From Ancylobacter sp. WKF20 (GTDB lineage Bacteria > Pseudomonadota > Alphaproteobacteria > Rhizobiales > Xanthobacteraceae), in NCBI RefSeq assembly GCF_029760895.1, contig NZ_CP121679.1, forward strand, positions 1,736,001-1,800,000: a DNA stretch of 64,000 nt, written 5' to 3'. The notes under the pieces were generated by a model that saw only the letters and a list, made by a program, of their open reading frames with translations, did not search any database and had not been told where the DNA came from. Within the stretch, counting starts at the first letter, position 1. Each line of letters starts with the position of its first letter. The position numbers were made by a program, and so were the translations under genes. Shown piece after piece: positions 16,275 to 25,452 of this stretch.

Positions 16275-17459
16275 TCAGGCGCCTTCGCGGGTATCGACGG
16301 TGGCGGTCACCGACATGCCGGGCCGCAGCTCGGCCTTGGCGCGGGCTTCCTCGTCCAGCTCGATGCGGACGGGCACGCGCTGCACGATCTTGGTGAAGTT
16401 GCCGGTGGCGTTCTCCGGCGGCAGCAGGCTGAAGACGGAGCCCGAGGCCGGGGCGACGCTCAGCACGCGGCCGTGGAACTGCTCATCGGGGTAGGCATCG
16501 ACCTCGATGTCGACCTTCTGGCCGGGATGCAGCTTGCCGAGCTGCGTCTCCTTGAAGTTGGCGTCGACATAGACCTGGCTCATCGGCACGAGGGCGAGCA
16601 AGCGGGTGCCTTCCTGCACGAGCTGGCCGACCTGCGCGGCGCGGTTGCCGACCACGCCATCGAACGGCGCGCGCACGACGGTGAAGTCGACATTGCGCTG
16701 CGCCTGATCGCGGGCGGTGCGGTACTCGTCGAGCAGGCGGATGGCCTCGGTCTGCTCGGCGTGCAGCACATCGACATTCGCGTCGGCCGAGGCGATGGCT
16801 GCCTGCGCCGAATCCACCGAGGCCTGCGCCTTGTCGCGGTCGGCGCGGGCGGTCTCGAGCGTGGCGCGGCTGGAGAATTGCGACTTGGCGAGTTCGGTCT
16901 GACGGTCCAGCTCAAGCTGGGTGCGGTTCAGCTCGGCCCGGCTGGAAACAAGCTGCGCCTTGGCCTGATCCACGCTCGCCTTGGCCGCCTCGATCTGCTG
17001 GCCGTAGCGCTCGATGGTGGCTTCCTGCGTGGCGATCTTGCCCTCGGCCGCCTTCACCGCGAGGGCGAAGTCGCCATCGTCGATGCGGGCGAGAACGTCG
17101 CCCTTCTTCACCGGCTGATTGGTCTCGACATCGAGGCTGACGACATGGCCGGCAACACGGGCGGCGATGACCGAGGTGTCGGCGCCGACATAGGCGTCGT
17201 CGGTGGCGACGAGGAACCGCCCCACCCGCCACCAATGCGCGCCGTAATAGCCGCCGCCGATCAGCGCGGCGAGCAGGATGGCACCGAAGACGAGCTTGCG
17301 GCGCGACTTCTTCGGCGCGGCGGGAGCCTCGGCCGGCGGCGCGGCTTCCACGGGCGCGGGCGCCTCCGCCACCTTGCGGGCGACGAAGGGCACCGGCTCG
17401 TTGCCGCCCTGCGGCTCGATCTCACCGATTTCCAGACTACGTGCACCGGGCTGGGCCAT
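16275..17459 (-). CDS. HlyD/EmrA-family membrane fusion protein
   Basis: A 394-residue periplasmic adaptor anchored by one N-terminal helix (about 52-72). Then come a biotinyl-lipoyl-like half (YVGADTSVIAARVAGHV..), a long coiled-coil hairpin (about 125-240, rich in Ala, Gln and Glu) and the barrel region with VRAPFDGVVGNRAAQVGQLV. It links the EmrB-like transporter to an outer-membrane channel. It is the first gene of the two-gene operon and starts about 20 bases from the first TetR-type operator. Confidence 0.94.
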   Translation of the reverse strand: MAQPGARSLEIGEIEPQGGNEPVPFVARKVAEAPAPVEAAPPAEAPAAPKKSRRKLVFGAILLAALIGGGYYGAHWWRVGRFLVATDDAYVGADTSVIAARVAGHVVSLDVETNQPVKKGDVLARIDDGDFALAVKAAEGKIATQEATIERYGQQIEAAKASVDQAKAQLVSSRAELNRTQLELDRQTELAKSQFSSRATLETARADRDKAQASVDSAQAAIASADANVDVLHAEQTEAIRLLDEYRTARDQAQRNVDFTVVRAPFDGVVGNRAAQVGQLVQEGTRLLALVPMSQVYVDANFKETQLGKLHPGQKVDIEVDAYPDEQFHGRVLSVAPASGSVFSLLPPENATGNFTKIVQRVPVRIELDEEARAKAELRPGMSVTATVDTREGA

Positions 17460-17479
17460 GGCCTACCTCACCAAGGGTC

Positions 17480-17496
17480 AACTAAACCGTTTAGTT
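17480..17496. promoter_or_regulatory. TetR-type operator, box 1
   Basis: AACTAAACCGTTTAGTT has perfect 8-base arms around a central base. It lies between the divergent emrA-like and tetR genes, 20 bases from the emrA-like start. An almost identical second box lies 38 bases away. Confidence 0.8.
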
Positions 17497-17517
17497 CAAT
17501 CTGGGCTTTACATATCA

Positions 17518-17534
17518 AACTAAACCGTTTAGTC
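17518..17534. promoter_or_regulatory. TetR-type operator, box 2
   Basis: AACTAAACCGTTTAGTC differs from box 1 only at the last base. The centre-to-centre distance of 38 bp would place two repressor dimers on nearly the same side of the helix, covering both divergent promoters. Confidence 0.78.
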
Positions 17535-17584
17535 AATGCCCTTGCCAAAAGATCACTCCGCCCGCTAACTGATCGCGAGGCTGC

Positions 17585-18244
17585 ATGACCATGAGCGACA
17601 CCACCGTACTCGCGCCCAACACCCCGGCGCGCCCCGACATCGATTCCCCCAAGCGCCGCGAGGTGATCGAGGGCGCGCGCCGCGTCTTCTTCGACAAGGG
17701 CTTCGATGGCGCGAGCATGGACGAGGTCGCCAAGGCGGCCGGTGTCTCCAAGGCGACGATCTACGCGCATTTCTCCAGCAAGGACGAGCTGTTCGGCGCG
17801 CTGGCCATGTGCGAGCGCAACCGGTCGGCCGAGCATATGTTCGAGGTCGATCCGGCCGTCGACGAGGTCGACGACATGCTCCGGCGCATCGGCCTGTCCT
17901 TCATGACCATGATGGTGCGGCCCGACCATATCCGGCTGATCCGCATGCTGATCGGGGTCGCCGAGAAATTCCCGCGCATCGGCAGCAACTTCTTCGATGC
18001 GGGGCCGGCCTTGGGCGGTATTCGCCTCGCCGAATTGCTGCGCGCGCAGGAGGCCCGTGGACGGCTGGATCTGGCGGGCGAAGACGCCGTCGAGCTCGGC
18101 GTCCTGTTCCTCAACATGTGCAACGGCAATTTCGTCAAGGCGATGATGTTCGCCGGCGCCGAGCCACCGACGCAGCAGCAGATCGAGGCGGTGGTGGATC
18201 GCGCCGTGCGCGTCTTCCTCGCGAGCTATGGGCGCGCCGCCTGA
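17585..18244 (+). CDS. TetR/AcrR-family repressor, AefR-like C-terminal domain
   Basis: A 219-residue regulator. The N-terminal helix-turn-helix (about 25-70) reads GFDGASMDEVAKAAGVSKATIYAHFSSK, the standard TetR DNA-binding helix. The C-terminal ligand domain (80-215) resembles the AefR-like TetR_C_7 type, with FLNMCNGNFVKAM. It is divergent from the emrAB-like operon and almost certainly represses it and itself through the two AACTAAAC palindromes. The ATG at 17591 is an alternative start. It probably responds to a hydrophobic pump substrate. Confidence 0.93.
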   Translation: MTMSDTTVLAPNTPARPDIDSPKRREVIEGARRVFFDKGFDGASMDEVAKAAGVSKATIYAHFSSKDELFGALAMCERNRSAEHMFEVDPAVDEVDDMLRRIGLSFMTMMVRPDHIRLIRMLIGVAEKFPRIGSNFFDAGPALGGIRLAELLRAQEARGRLDLAGEDAVELGVLFLNMCNGNFVKAMMFAGAEPPTQQQIEAVVDRAVRVFLASYGRAA

Positions 18245-18259
18245 GGGCTCGCCCCTCCC

Positions 18260-20794
18260 CTACTGGCGCAGTTCGCGCAACGCGGCAATCAGCGGTTCGC
18301 GCTCATAGGGCTTGGCGAGCACGCTGATATCCTCGCAATCGGCGGGGATCATCGAGCGGTCGCCATAGCCGGTGGCGAAGATGAACGGCACACCGCGCCG
18401 CTTGAGCTCGATCGCCACCGGCGCCGAGGTGCCCGAGCCGAGATTGACGTCCAGCACCGCCACATCCGGCGTGAAGTCCTTCAACCGGCGCAGCGCGTCG
18501 GCGGCGGAGGGCGCCGTGACGACATGGGCGATGCCGGCATCTTCCAGCATGAACTCGACATCCATGGCGATCAGCATCTGATCCTCGACCAGCAGCACAT
18601 TGATGCCGTCGAGCCGGTCGGCCGCCGCCTCCTCCGGCGCGGCCGCGGCATCATCCTCCGCGCCCGGATTGATGAGACCCGAGCTCAGCACATGCTTGCC
18701 CGGCAACAGGAACCGCGCGGTGAGCCCGGTTTCAGCGAACTGCATCTGGCTTTCGCCGCCGAGATCATAGGGAACCGCGCGCTCGATCAGCGCCGTGCCG
18801 AAGCCGGATCGGCCGCTGCGCTTCACCGCCGGCCCGCCGAGCTCGCGCCAGACCACCTCGCAGCCGCCATCCTCGACAAGCTGCCAGGTCACCTCGACCC
18901 GTCCGCCCGGCTGCGACAGCGCACCATATTTGGCCGCGTTGGTGGAGAGTTCGTGCAGTACCAGCGCCATCACCGAGAAGGCGCGGGCGTCGAGCCACAC
19001 GGTCGGGCCGATCAGCGAGGCGCGCGTCGCCGTGCCGCCATAGGGCGACAGCTCGGCGCGCAACAGGTCGCCCAGCGAGCCACCACCGGCCCCGCGCACC
19101 ACCTGATCATGCGCCACCGCCAGCGCCTGGATACGCCCGCGCAGACTCTCGACATAATCCTGCGTGCTGCGCCCATCCTGCAGCGAGTGCTCGACCAGCG
19201 ACTTGATGACGGCAAGGATGTTCTTGACCCGGTGGTTCAGCTCCTCATTGAGCATGCGCTGGCGGGTATCCGCCTTCTCGCGCTCGTCGGCCATCAGCTC
19301 GCTATGGCGCAGCACGATCTCGACCAGCGTCGAGCGCGCCGCCTCGGCGATCTCGCGGTCGCCGTCGGTCCAGGGGCTCGCCTGATGGCGCACCGTCTCC
19401 TTCCAGATGGCGAAGCTCTTGCGCGGCGTCAGCCGGTCGCCCAGCGGGCCGGTCTCATAGGTCTTCTCCGGCCGGCCCGCCCAATCCAGCGTGTGGACGA
19501 TCTCGCGGCGGAAGAAGAACAGATAGTCGCGCGGAAGCTGCGACAGCGGCAGGGCCAGCACCCCGGCGGCGGTGGCGCTGAACGCCTCCGCGTCCTTCCA
19601 GTCGCGCGAGAGCGAATCCGTCGCCCATACCTTGCCGTCGGCCTGCGGACCGACATGGGCGATGAGGTTCGGTATGGCGGAGGTCGGCGGCACCGCGCCC
19701 TGCGCGCTCCACTCCCCGCCCAGCCACAGGCCAATGCCGTCGCAGGGCATCAGCTTGGAGAATTCGTCCATATGGGTGCGCAGCAGCTCACCCACGTCCT
19801 CATGCTGCGAGGCGAGGCGCAGGAAGCGGTCAAGCGCGCGCCGCGCGGCGGTCGCGACATCGAGCGTGCGCTTCTGCTTGAGCGCCTGAAGGTGCAGCGC
19901 GAAGAACGCGCCGAACATCTCCGCGGCCACACGCTCGGACATGGGCAGCACGCGCGGCGCGTAATGGTGGCACGCGACGAGGCCCCAGAGCGCGCCGTCC
20001 ACCACGACCGAGATCGACATGGAGGCGGCGACGCCCATATTGCGGAGATATTCGAGGTGGATCGGCGAGACCGCCCGCAGATGCGCGAAGGACAGGTCGG
20101 TCGGCTCGTCCATCTCGTCGTCGAACGGCGACATCCCGCAGCGCTCGCCGCTGGCATCGCCGATCACCCGGATGATGTTGCGCAGATAAAGCTGGCGCGC
20201 CTGCTGGGGAATGTCGCTGGCGGGGAACCACTGGTAGAGAAAGCTTTCCAGATCCTCGCGCTTGTCCTCGCTCACCACCTGCCCGGACCCATCCGGCGCG
20301 AAGCGGTAGATCATCACCCGGTCATAGCCGAGCGTGGTGCGCAGGAGCCGCGAGGAATGTTCCAGCAGCTTGTCGATATTGGTCTCGCCGCGCACCCGGG
20401 CGAAAAGCGAGCGCGCGAGGTCGAGCGCCGGCCCATCCTCGGCCGAAGGCGGCTCGAACTCGATGATGGCGTTGCTAGCGAAGGCATGGACCGACACATC
20501 GAAACGCGCGCCCGAGGCGATCTCGAGGCCGAACAGCAGCGCGGGGGCCGAGGGTTCGGCGGCGCGGTCAAGCGCCTCGCGAATGCGCCCGGCGGCCTCA
20601 AGACCAACCAGATCGGCGAGATCCCGGCCGATGAGATCGTCCGGCAGGCCGAGCATCTCCGGCACATTGGTCGAGTGGCGGCGCACTACCCCGCCCTGCG
20701 GGTCGCACGCGATCAGGCAGCCATGGCATTGAATGGCGCCGGGGACATGGATGGGTTCGCGGTCACAATTGGTGAGATCAACGGGCCCCTGCAC
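18260..20794 (-). CDS. Bacteriophytochrome HWE histidine kinase with fused receiver domain
   Basis: An 844-residue red/far-red photoreceptor kinase. The order is PAS with biliverdin-attachment C10 (NCDREPIHVPG), GAF with PASDIP (191-196) and conserved H246 and H276, PHY with tongue motif PRKSF (457-461), an HWE kinase and a receiver. Kinase marks are phosphoacceptor H521 in ELNHRVKN, HELSTNAAKYGAL and the WRE of the HWE class. The receiver phosphoacceptor is D782. The architecture resembles Agrobacterium Agp2. The GTG at 20794 (GAGG upstream) is chosen; the frame is open to 20938, but an exact EcfG promoter at 20937-20961 excludes that start. No heme oxygenase is adjacent. Confidence 0.92.
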   Translation of the reverse strand: MQGPVDLTNCDREPIHVPGAIQCHGCLIACDPQGGVVRRHSTNVPEMLGLPDDLIGRDLADLVGLEAAGRIREALDRAAEPSAPALLFGLEIASGARFDVSVHAFASNAIIEFEPPSAEDGPALDLARSLFARVRGETNIDKLLEHSSRLLRTTLGYDRVMIYRFAPDGSGQVVSEDKREDLESFLYQWFPASDIPQQARQLYLRNIIRVIGDASGERCGMSPFDDEMDEPTDLSFAHLRAVSPIHLEYLRNMGVAASMSISVVVDGALWGLVACHHYAPRVLPMSERVAAEMFGAFFALHLQALKQKRTLDVATAARRALDRFLRLASQHEDVGELLRTHMDEFSKLMPCDGIGLWLGGEWSAQGAVPPTSAIPNLIAHVGPQADGKVWATDSLSRDWKDAEAFSATAAGVLALPLSQLPRDYLFFFRREIVHTLDWAGRPEKTYETGPLGDRLTPRKSFAIWKETVRHQASPWTDGDREIAEAARSTLVEIVLRHSELMADEREKADTRQRMLNEELNHRVKNILAVIKSLVEHSLQDGRSTQDYVESLRGRIQALAVAHDQVVRGAGGGSLGDLLRAELSPYGGTATRASLIGPTVWLDARAFSVMALVLHELSTNAAKYGALSQPGGRVEVTWQLVEDGGCEVVWRELGGPAVKRSGRSGFGTALIERAVPYDLGGESQMQFAETGLTARFLLPGKHVLSSGLINPGAEDDAAAAPEEAAADRLDGINVLLVEDQMLIAMDVEFMLEDAGIAHVVTAPSAADALRRLKDFTPDVAVLDVNLGSGTSAPVAIELKRRGVPFIFATGYGDRSMIPADCEDISVLAKPYEREPLIAALRELRQ

Positions 20795-20936
20795 GATGCG
20801 CCTCAGGGCTCGACGCGCCGGGCGGCGCGCGCTGAGGACGAGTTCACGGGGCAGGACGGCAACACCCGCCGCAACGGGGCATTTCTGGAGGCGGGCATGC
20901 TGATCGAGCTTCGGCTGTGAAAGACCCAGCCCGCTC

Positions 20937-20961
20937 AACGTGCCCGAAGACCAGAAGTTCC
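20937..20961 (-). promoter_or_regulatory. EcfG (general stress response) promoter upstream of the bacteriophytochrome
   Basis: Read on the minus strand, GGAAC (20961-20957), 16 bases, then CGTT (20940-20937) is an exact match to the EcfG consensus GGAAC-N16/17-CGTT. It lies between the cfa stop and the bacteriophytochrome gene, giving a leader of roughly 135 bases. Confidence 0.7.
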
Positions 20962-20976
20962 CGACAATTCCGTCGC

Positions 20977-22203
20977 TTATGCCGGCAGCCGCGCCGCCAG
21001 CGCCCGCTCCTCATCGGTGATGAAGTCGCGGATCACCGGCACGGCGTCGCGCTCATTGGCCAGCAGGAGCTGGAACACCATGTTCGAGCCATGCAGGAAG
21101 CCGAGTTCGACGGCCACCAGATAGAACTCCCACATGCGGGTGAAGCGCTCGCCCATCATCGCCACGACCTGCGGGCGCACCGCCTCGAAGTTCTGCCGCC
21201 AGTGCTTGATGGTCCAGTAATAGTGCAGCCGCAGGAACTCGCAGTCCGCGGTCCATAGCCCGACGCGCTCCAGCGAGGTGAAGACCTCCGACATGGCGGG
21301 CACATAGCCGCCGGGGAAGATGTATTTGCGGATGAACGGCGCCGTCGTGCCGGGCGGCGACATGCGGCCAATGGCGTGGATCATGGCGAAGCCGCCGGGC
21401 GCCAGCAGCCGCTTGATGGTGTTGAAATACTCGTCGAAATGGTTGACGCCGACATGCTCCATCATGCCGACCGAGACGACGCGATCAAAGGTGCCGGTCA
21501 GCTCGCGATAGTCGCGCTCGAAGAAGGTGATGCGATCGAGCACGCCGGCCGCCTCCGCGCGCTTCTTCGATTCGGCGAGCTGTTCGGTCGCGACATTGAT
21601 GGCGGTGACATGCACGCCGAGCTTGGCGAGGTAGATCGCCAGCGCGCCCCAGCCGGAGCCGATCTCGGCCACCCGCATCCCCGGCTCCAGCTTCAGCTTG
21701 GCGGCGATGTGGCGGAGCTTGGCCTGCTGCGCCTCCTCCAGCGAGGCGTCGGGCGTGGGGAAATAGGCGCAGGAATAGATCATCTGGCTGTCGAGCCAGA
21801 GCCGGTAGAAATCCGGCGGGTGGTCGTAATGGCTCTGCGCGTTGCTCGCGGCTTTCTTCAGCGGGTTGGACTGGTGCCAGCGCTTGAACGCGCGCCAGCT
21901 CCGCCGCAGCGCCTGCTGCACCGGATGGGCGGCAAGACCGCGCCGGTTGATCGAGAACAGATAGAGGAAATCATAGACGGTGGAGCCGTCCTCGAAGGTC
22001 AGCCGGCCATCCATATAGGCCTCGGCCGCGACCAGCTCGGGATTGAAGAACAGCTCGCGGTCGAGCTTGTCGTCATGCAGGTGCATGACCACGGTCGGGC
22101 CGTCCGCGCCGCTGCCGAAGACCGTGCGCATCCCATTCGGCTCGATGACGACAAGGCTGCCCTTATGGACAAAACGCTTGAGCAGATGGGGCAGGAGACG
22201 CAT
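20977..22203 (-). CDS. cfa: Cyclopropane-fatty-acyl-phospholipid synthase
   Basis: A 408-residue SAM-dependent methyltransferase that adds a methylene bridge to double bonds of membrane phospholipid acyl chains, a stationary-phase and acid-stress adaptation. The SAM-binding motif EIGSGWG is at 180-186, preceded by the family stretch HYDHPPDFYRLWLDSQMIYSCAYF (125-148); MEHVGVNHFDEYF follows. The length is normal. It is a single gene by context, upstream of and on the same strand as the bacteriophytochrome. Confidence 0.95.
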   Translation of the reverse strand: MRLLPHLLKRFVHKGSLVVIEPNGMRTVFGSGADGPTVVMHLHDDKLDRELFFNPELVAAEAYMDGRLTFEDGSTVYDFLYLFSINRRGLAAHPVQQALRRSWRAFKRWHQSNPLKKAASNAQSHYDHPPDFYRLWLDSQMIYSCAYFPTPDASLEEAQQAKLRHIAAKLKLEPGMRVAEIGSGWGALAIYLAKLGVHVTAINVATEQLAESKKRAEAAGVLDRITFFERDYRELTGTFDRVVSVGMMEHVGVNHFDEYFNTIKRLLAPGGFAMIHAIGRMSPPGTTAPFIRKYIFPGGYVPAMSEVFTSLERVGLWTADCEFLRLHYYWTIKHWRQNFEAVRPQVVAMMGERFTRMWEFYLVAVELGFLHGSNMVFQLLLANERDAVPVIRDFITDEERALAARLPA

Positions 22204-22274
22204 TTAGACACACCGCACGTCGACAGACACAAAGGGCATCCGGCACCAGCCATGCCGGCTCTGTCAAGGCAGGC

Positions 22275-23720
22275 TTATCCGGAGCGAATGGCGCTGATGG
22301 TCAGACGCCGGCCGGAAGGGCCGAGCCGGTGCGCCTTCGCATCATAGAGGCGGTAGGTGTTGCGGCCGGCCTCCTTGGCCGCATAGAGGGCGCGGTCCGC
22401 CTGGACGAAGAGCTGGGCCGGCGCGACGCTGCCTCCCGCGAGTGTCACCCCCATGGAGCCACTGACCGCCACGCGGCGGTTGCGCCAGAGGAAGGGTTGC
22501 GACAGGCAGGCAATGGCACGCGCCGCAAGGCCGGCGATCCGCCCTTCCTCCGCCGCTCCGAAGGCCAGCACGCCGAATTCGTCGCCGCCGATGCGCGCGA
22601 CCAGCGCGTCCTCGCCGAAGGCCAGCCTGAGGCGGCGCGACATCTCGCGCAGGCACTCATCGCCCGCCGCATGGCCGAACGTGTCATTGATCTGCTTGAA
22701 ACCGTCGACATCGATGATCGCCAGCGCCGCCAGCCGATTGCGGCCCCTCTCGGCTACCGCCGCCTCGGCCAGCCGGCTCTCGAACACGCCGCGATTGGCG
22801 ATGCCAGTCAGCGGGTCGCATTCGGCGAGCAGCCGCAGCCGGTCCATGAGCTGGCGTTCCAGCGTGATGTCCTGCTTGGTGCCGAAGATGCGGACCGGCT
22901 TGCCGTCGACGCATTCGATATCGGCCGAGAGCCGCACCCAGCGCCGCTCCCCGCCCGACGTGATGATCTCGACGTCAAGCGTGAATCCGTCACCCTCCGC
23001 AATCGCTTTCGCCCGCATCGCCTCCATCTCCGCGCGAGAACGGTCGGTGTAGAGCGCCAGCACATGATCGCGCGGAATGACGGCCCCGCGCGGCAGGTCG
23101 AAAATGTCATAGACCCCATCGGTCCAGCTGATCGCACCAGTGGCGAGCTCGCACTCCCAGACGCCGATCTTGGCGAGGCTCGAGGAGCGGTCATACATCT
23201 TCTTGTAACGGGCGAGCGCCGCGTCCCGCTCCCGGGCCTCGCGGGTCATCGCGTCGGAGACATGGGCCGCGCGCACCAGCCCGGCGGCGAGACGGGCAAA
23301 GGCGTCCAGACGTTCGAGGAGATCGGCTGGCAGCGCCCGGGGCACCCGGTCCATGACCGCGAAGGAGCCGACGACGTCGCCATCCACGCAGATGGGAACC
23401 GCCGCATAGCAGGCGATCCCCGGCAAGCCGGGAAGCGCCGGCCGCGCATTCTCGATCAGGCAGGGAGTGGAGCCATGGGCAAGCGCGGCGAGCACCTGCG
23501 GACATGGCCGCTCCTCCGGCGCCAGGCCGCGCGCGATGATGGCGGGCGGGGTGTCCAGCAGCAGCAAAGCGATGGGAAGATCGAGCGAGGTTCGCGCGAG
23601 ATCGACCAGATCGCTCAAGGGAATGACGTCAGCACCCGGAATCGGCTGCGCAACCAGTGGGGCTTGGTCCGGCACGGCATAAGGCGGCACGTTGGTGCTC
23701 TCCTCATCCCGGCCATGCAC
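22275..23720 (-). CDS. GAF-PAS diguanylate cyclase lacking the inhibitory site
   Basis: A 481-residue cytosolic protein with a GAF-like domain (about 30-155), a PAS/PAC domain (about 175-290, ending FGTKQDITLERQ) and a GGDEF domain (300-465). The catalytic GGDEF (378-382) and the IIDVDGFKQINDTFGH metal and substrate region are intact, so it should make cyclic di-GMP. The RxxD inhibitory site is missing: the four residues in its place are GEDA (369-372). Synthesis may therefore escape product inhibition. Confidence 0.92.
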   Translation of the reverse strand: MHGRDEESTNVPPYAVPDQAPLVAQPIPGADVIPLSDLVDLARTSLDLPIALLLLDTPPAIIARGLAPEERPCPQVLAALAHGSTPCLIENARPALPGLPGIACYAAVPICVDGDVVGSFAVMDRVPRALPADLLERLDAFARLAAGLVRAAHVSDAMTREARERDAALARYKKMYDRSSSLAKIGVWECELATGAISWTDGVYDIFDLPRGAVIPRDHVLALYTDRSRAEMEAMRAKAIAEGDGFTLDVEIITSGGERRWVRLSADIECVDGKPVRIFGTKQDITLERQLMDRLRLLAECDPLTGIANRGVFESRLAEAAVAERGRNRLAALAIIDVDGFKQINDTFGHAAGDECLREMSRRLRLAFGEDALVARIGGDEFGVLAFGAAEEGRIAGLAARAIACLSQPFLWRNRRVAVSGSMGVTLAGGSVAPAQLFVQADRALYAAKEAGRNTYRLYDAKAHRLGPSGRRLTISAIRSG

Positions 23721-23814
23721 CTAATCGATGAGGTTAACACCACAGCCACACGGCTTGGCAATTGAAAGGGGCGTGAACGCTCGCCAAGCCCGCGAGCCGG
23801 CCCCGGCGAGGGCC

Positions 23815-25236
23815 TTACCCGGCCAGCGCCTTGGACTTCGCAGCTTTCGCCGAGGTCTTGGCCGCTGGCGGCACGACGCCCTCCGCCCGCAGAAGGCGAC
23901 GCACCTGCGGGCTGGCGACGATCTCGCTCTTGTCGAAGAAGGCCTCGTGATTGGCCTCGATCTCGTCGAGCCGGTAGAGGTAGTTCACCATCAGCCCATA
24001 GGCCTGCGCCAGCCCGCGCGCCGAGAGGTCGCCAAACGGGTTGATCCGTTCCAGCCGCGCGCCATTGCCGAGGTGGAAGCGCGCCACCGGATCGAGCGGC
24101 TTGCCCTTGGGCGAGCGGGCGACGAGGAAATAATGCGCCGCCAGCGCCTCGATCACCGGCGTCGCGCGGGCGATGAGCGCCGCGTCGGGCGTCTCGCTCG
24201 CCGCCAGCGTGTCGAGCGTCGCGCGGTCGTCCGCCGTCAGCAGCGCCGAGCTGGGGCTGGCGCGTTCCTCGTCCAGCCAGCCCCGGAAGGTCGGGACCGG
24301 CGAGAGCGTGACGTAATGCGTCAGGCCGGGGAACTCGCGGGAGATTTCCTCCACCACCTGCTTGATGAGGAAATTGCCGAAGCTCACCCCGCCGAGACCG
24401 CGCTGGCAGTTCGAGATCGAGTAGAACACCGCCGTGCGTGCCGCCTTCGGGTCGAGCGGCGTGCGCTTTTCCGCCAGGATCGGCCCGATGGCGCCCGGAA
24501 TGTCGCGGGTCAGCGCGACCTCGACGAAGATCAGCGGCTCATCGACCAGCGCGGGGTGGAAGAAGGCGTAGCAGCGCCGGTCCGGGCTATCGACGCGGGC
24601 GCGCAGATCGTCCCAGTCGCGGATTTCATGCACCGCCTCATAGCGGATGATCTTCTCGAGCACATTGGCGGGCGTCGACCAGTCGATCCGGCGGAGCACG
24701 AGGAACCCCCGATTGAACCACGAAGAAAACAGATGGATGAAGTCGCGATCGACCTCGGCAAGGTCGCGGCGGCGCGCCATCGCGTCAAGCAGATCGCTGC
24801 GCATCGCCACCAGCCGCGCCGTGGCGCCCGGAGCGAGGTTGAGCCGGCGGATGAGCTCCTGGCGCCGCGGCTCGCTCGCCGCATGCAGCTCCCAGGTGAG
24901 CGCGGGCGACGGCACCCCGTCGGTCGCCGCCGCGCTGTAGGCGGCGATGGCGGCCTCCAGCCTCGCCCGATCGGGCCCGAAGGCGCTGGCGAGGATCTCG
25001 AAGAAGGCGACCCGCTCGCCGGTCTTCAGCCCGGCATAGGCGAGAAGAATCTCCCGCGCCAGCGCGACGCCCGAGGCCTCGCCCTGGCCGGAGAGCAGCC
25101 GGTCGCAGAGTTCCTTGAGGCCCGCCGCGCGCACAGCCCCGACCGGCCGGCGCTCGCGGCCAAGATCCAGCAGCGCGCGGCCACGTTCGGCAATGGAGCC
25201 GAGCAGATCGCCGAAGAAGCTCGCGCCTGCGTCCAT
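23815..25236 (-). CDS. Malonyl-CoA decarboxylase
   Basis: A 473-residue enzyme converting malonyl-CoA to acetyl-CoA and CO2. The helical N-terminal domain (1-190) precedes a GNAT-like catalytic domain (190-450). Signatures are HEIRDWDDLRARVD, AVFYSISNCQRGLGGVSFGNFLIKQV and the catalytic-region HYVTLSPVPTFRGWL. The start at 25236 gives the normal length; the frame remains open far upstream without other support. The usual partners for malonate use (malonyl-CoA synthetase MatB, transporter) are not adjacent, so it may act in malonyl-CoA clearance. The Lys/Ala-rich tail is probably disordered. Confidence 0.93.
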   Translation of the reverse strand: MDAGASFFGDLLGSIAERGRALLDLGRERRPVGAVRAAGLKELCDRLLSGQGEASGVALAREILLAYAGLKTGERVAFFEILASAFGPDRARLEAAIAAYSAAATDGVPSPALTWELHAASEPRRQELIRRLNLAPGATARLVAMRSDLLDAMARRRDLAEVDRDFIHLFSSWFNRGFLVLRRIDWSTPANVLEKIIRYEAVHEIRDWDDLRARVDSPDRRCYAFFHPALVDEPLIFVEVALTRDIPGAIGPILAEKRTPLDPKAARTAVFYSISNCQRGLGGVSFGNFLIKQVVEEISREFPGLTHYVTLSPVPTFRGWLDEERASPSSALLTADDRATLDTLAASETPDAALIARATPVIEALAAHYFLVARSPKGKPLDPVARFHLGNGARLERINPFGDLSARGLAQAYGLMVNYLYRLDEIEANHEAFFDKSEIVASPQVRRLLRAEGVVPPAAKTSAKAAKSKALAG

Positions 25237-25452
25237 GGTCGCTCCGCTAACGGGTAAAGGCTCGCGCGTGATCCGCGTCAAGTCGGGTATGAGAGCCGTT
25301 TGGCGCGGCCGGCGCAAGACGCCCCATGCGGCGATCCGCAGCCCCGCCACCTCCAAAAGCTTGGGGCGACAGGGGCTGGCAGCGAACACATTTTCGCGTG
25401 CGGGGGCGGCCAAGCCTTGTTGATGACGTTCGGGCACGCAGATTAGGGCGCC

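Noticed and set aside
14484..17588. An open frame of over 1000 codons on the + strand opposite the EmrAB-like operon
   Set aside because: It is rich in His, Arg, Asp and Glu with no known domain, and runs antisense to two well-recognised genes. It is the mirror effect of GC-biased third positions.
18524..20920. A ~800-codon + strand frame opposite the bacteriophytochrome gene
   Set aside because: Low-complexity Arg/His/Ala-rich translation, no ribosome site, antisense to a gene with complete motifs.
20795..20938. A longer N-terminus of the bacteriophytochrome starting at 20938
   Set aside because: It would start within the EcfG promoter, upstream of the expected transcript start, and the extra 48 residues do not resemble phytochrome N-termini.
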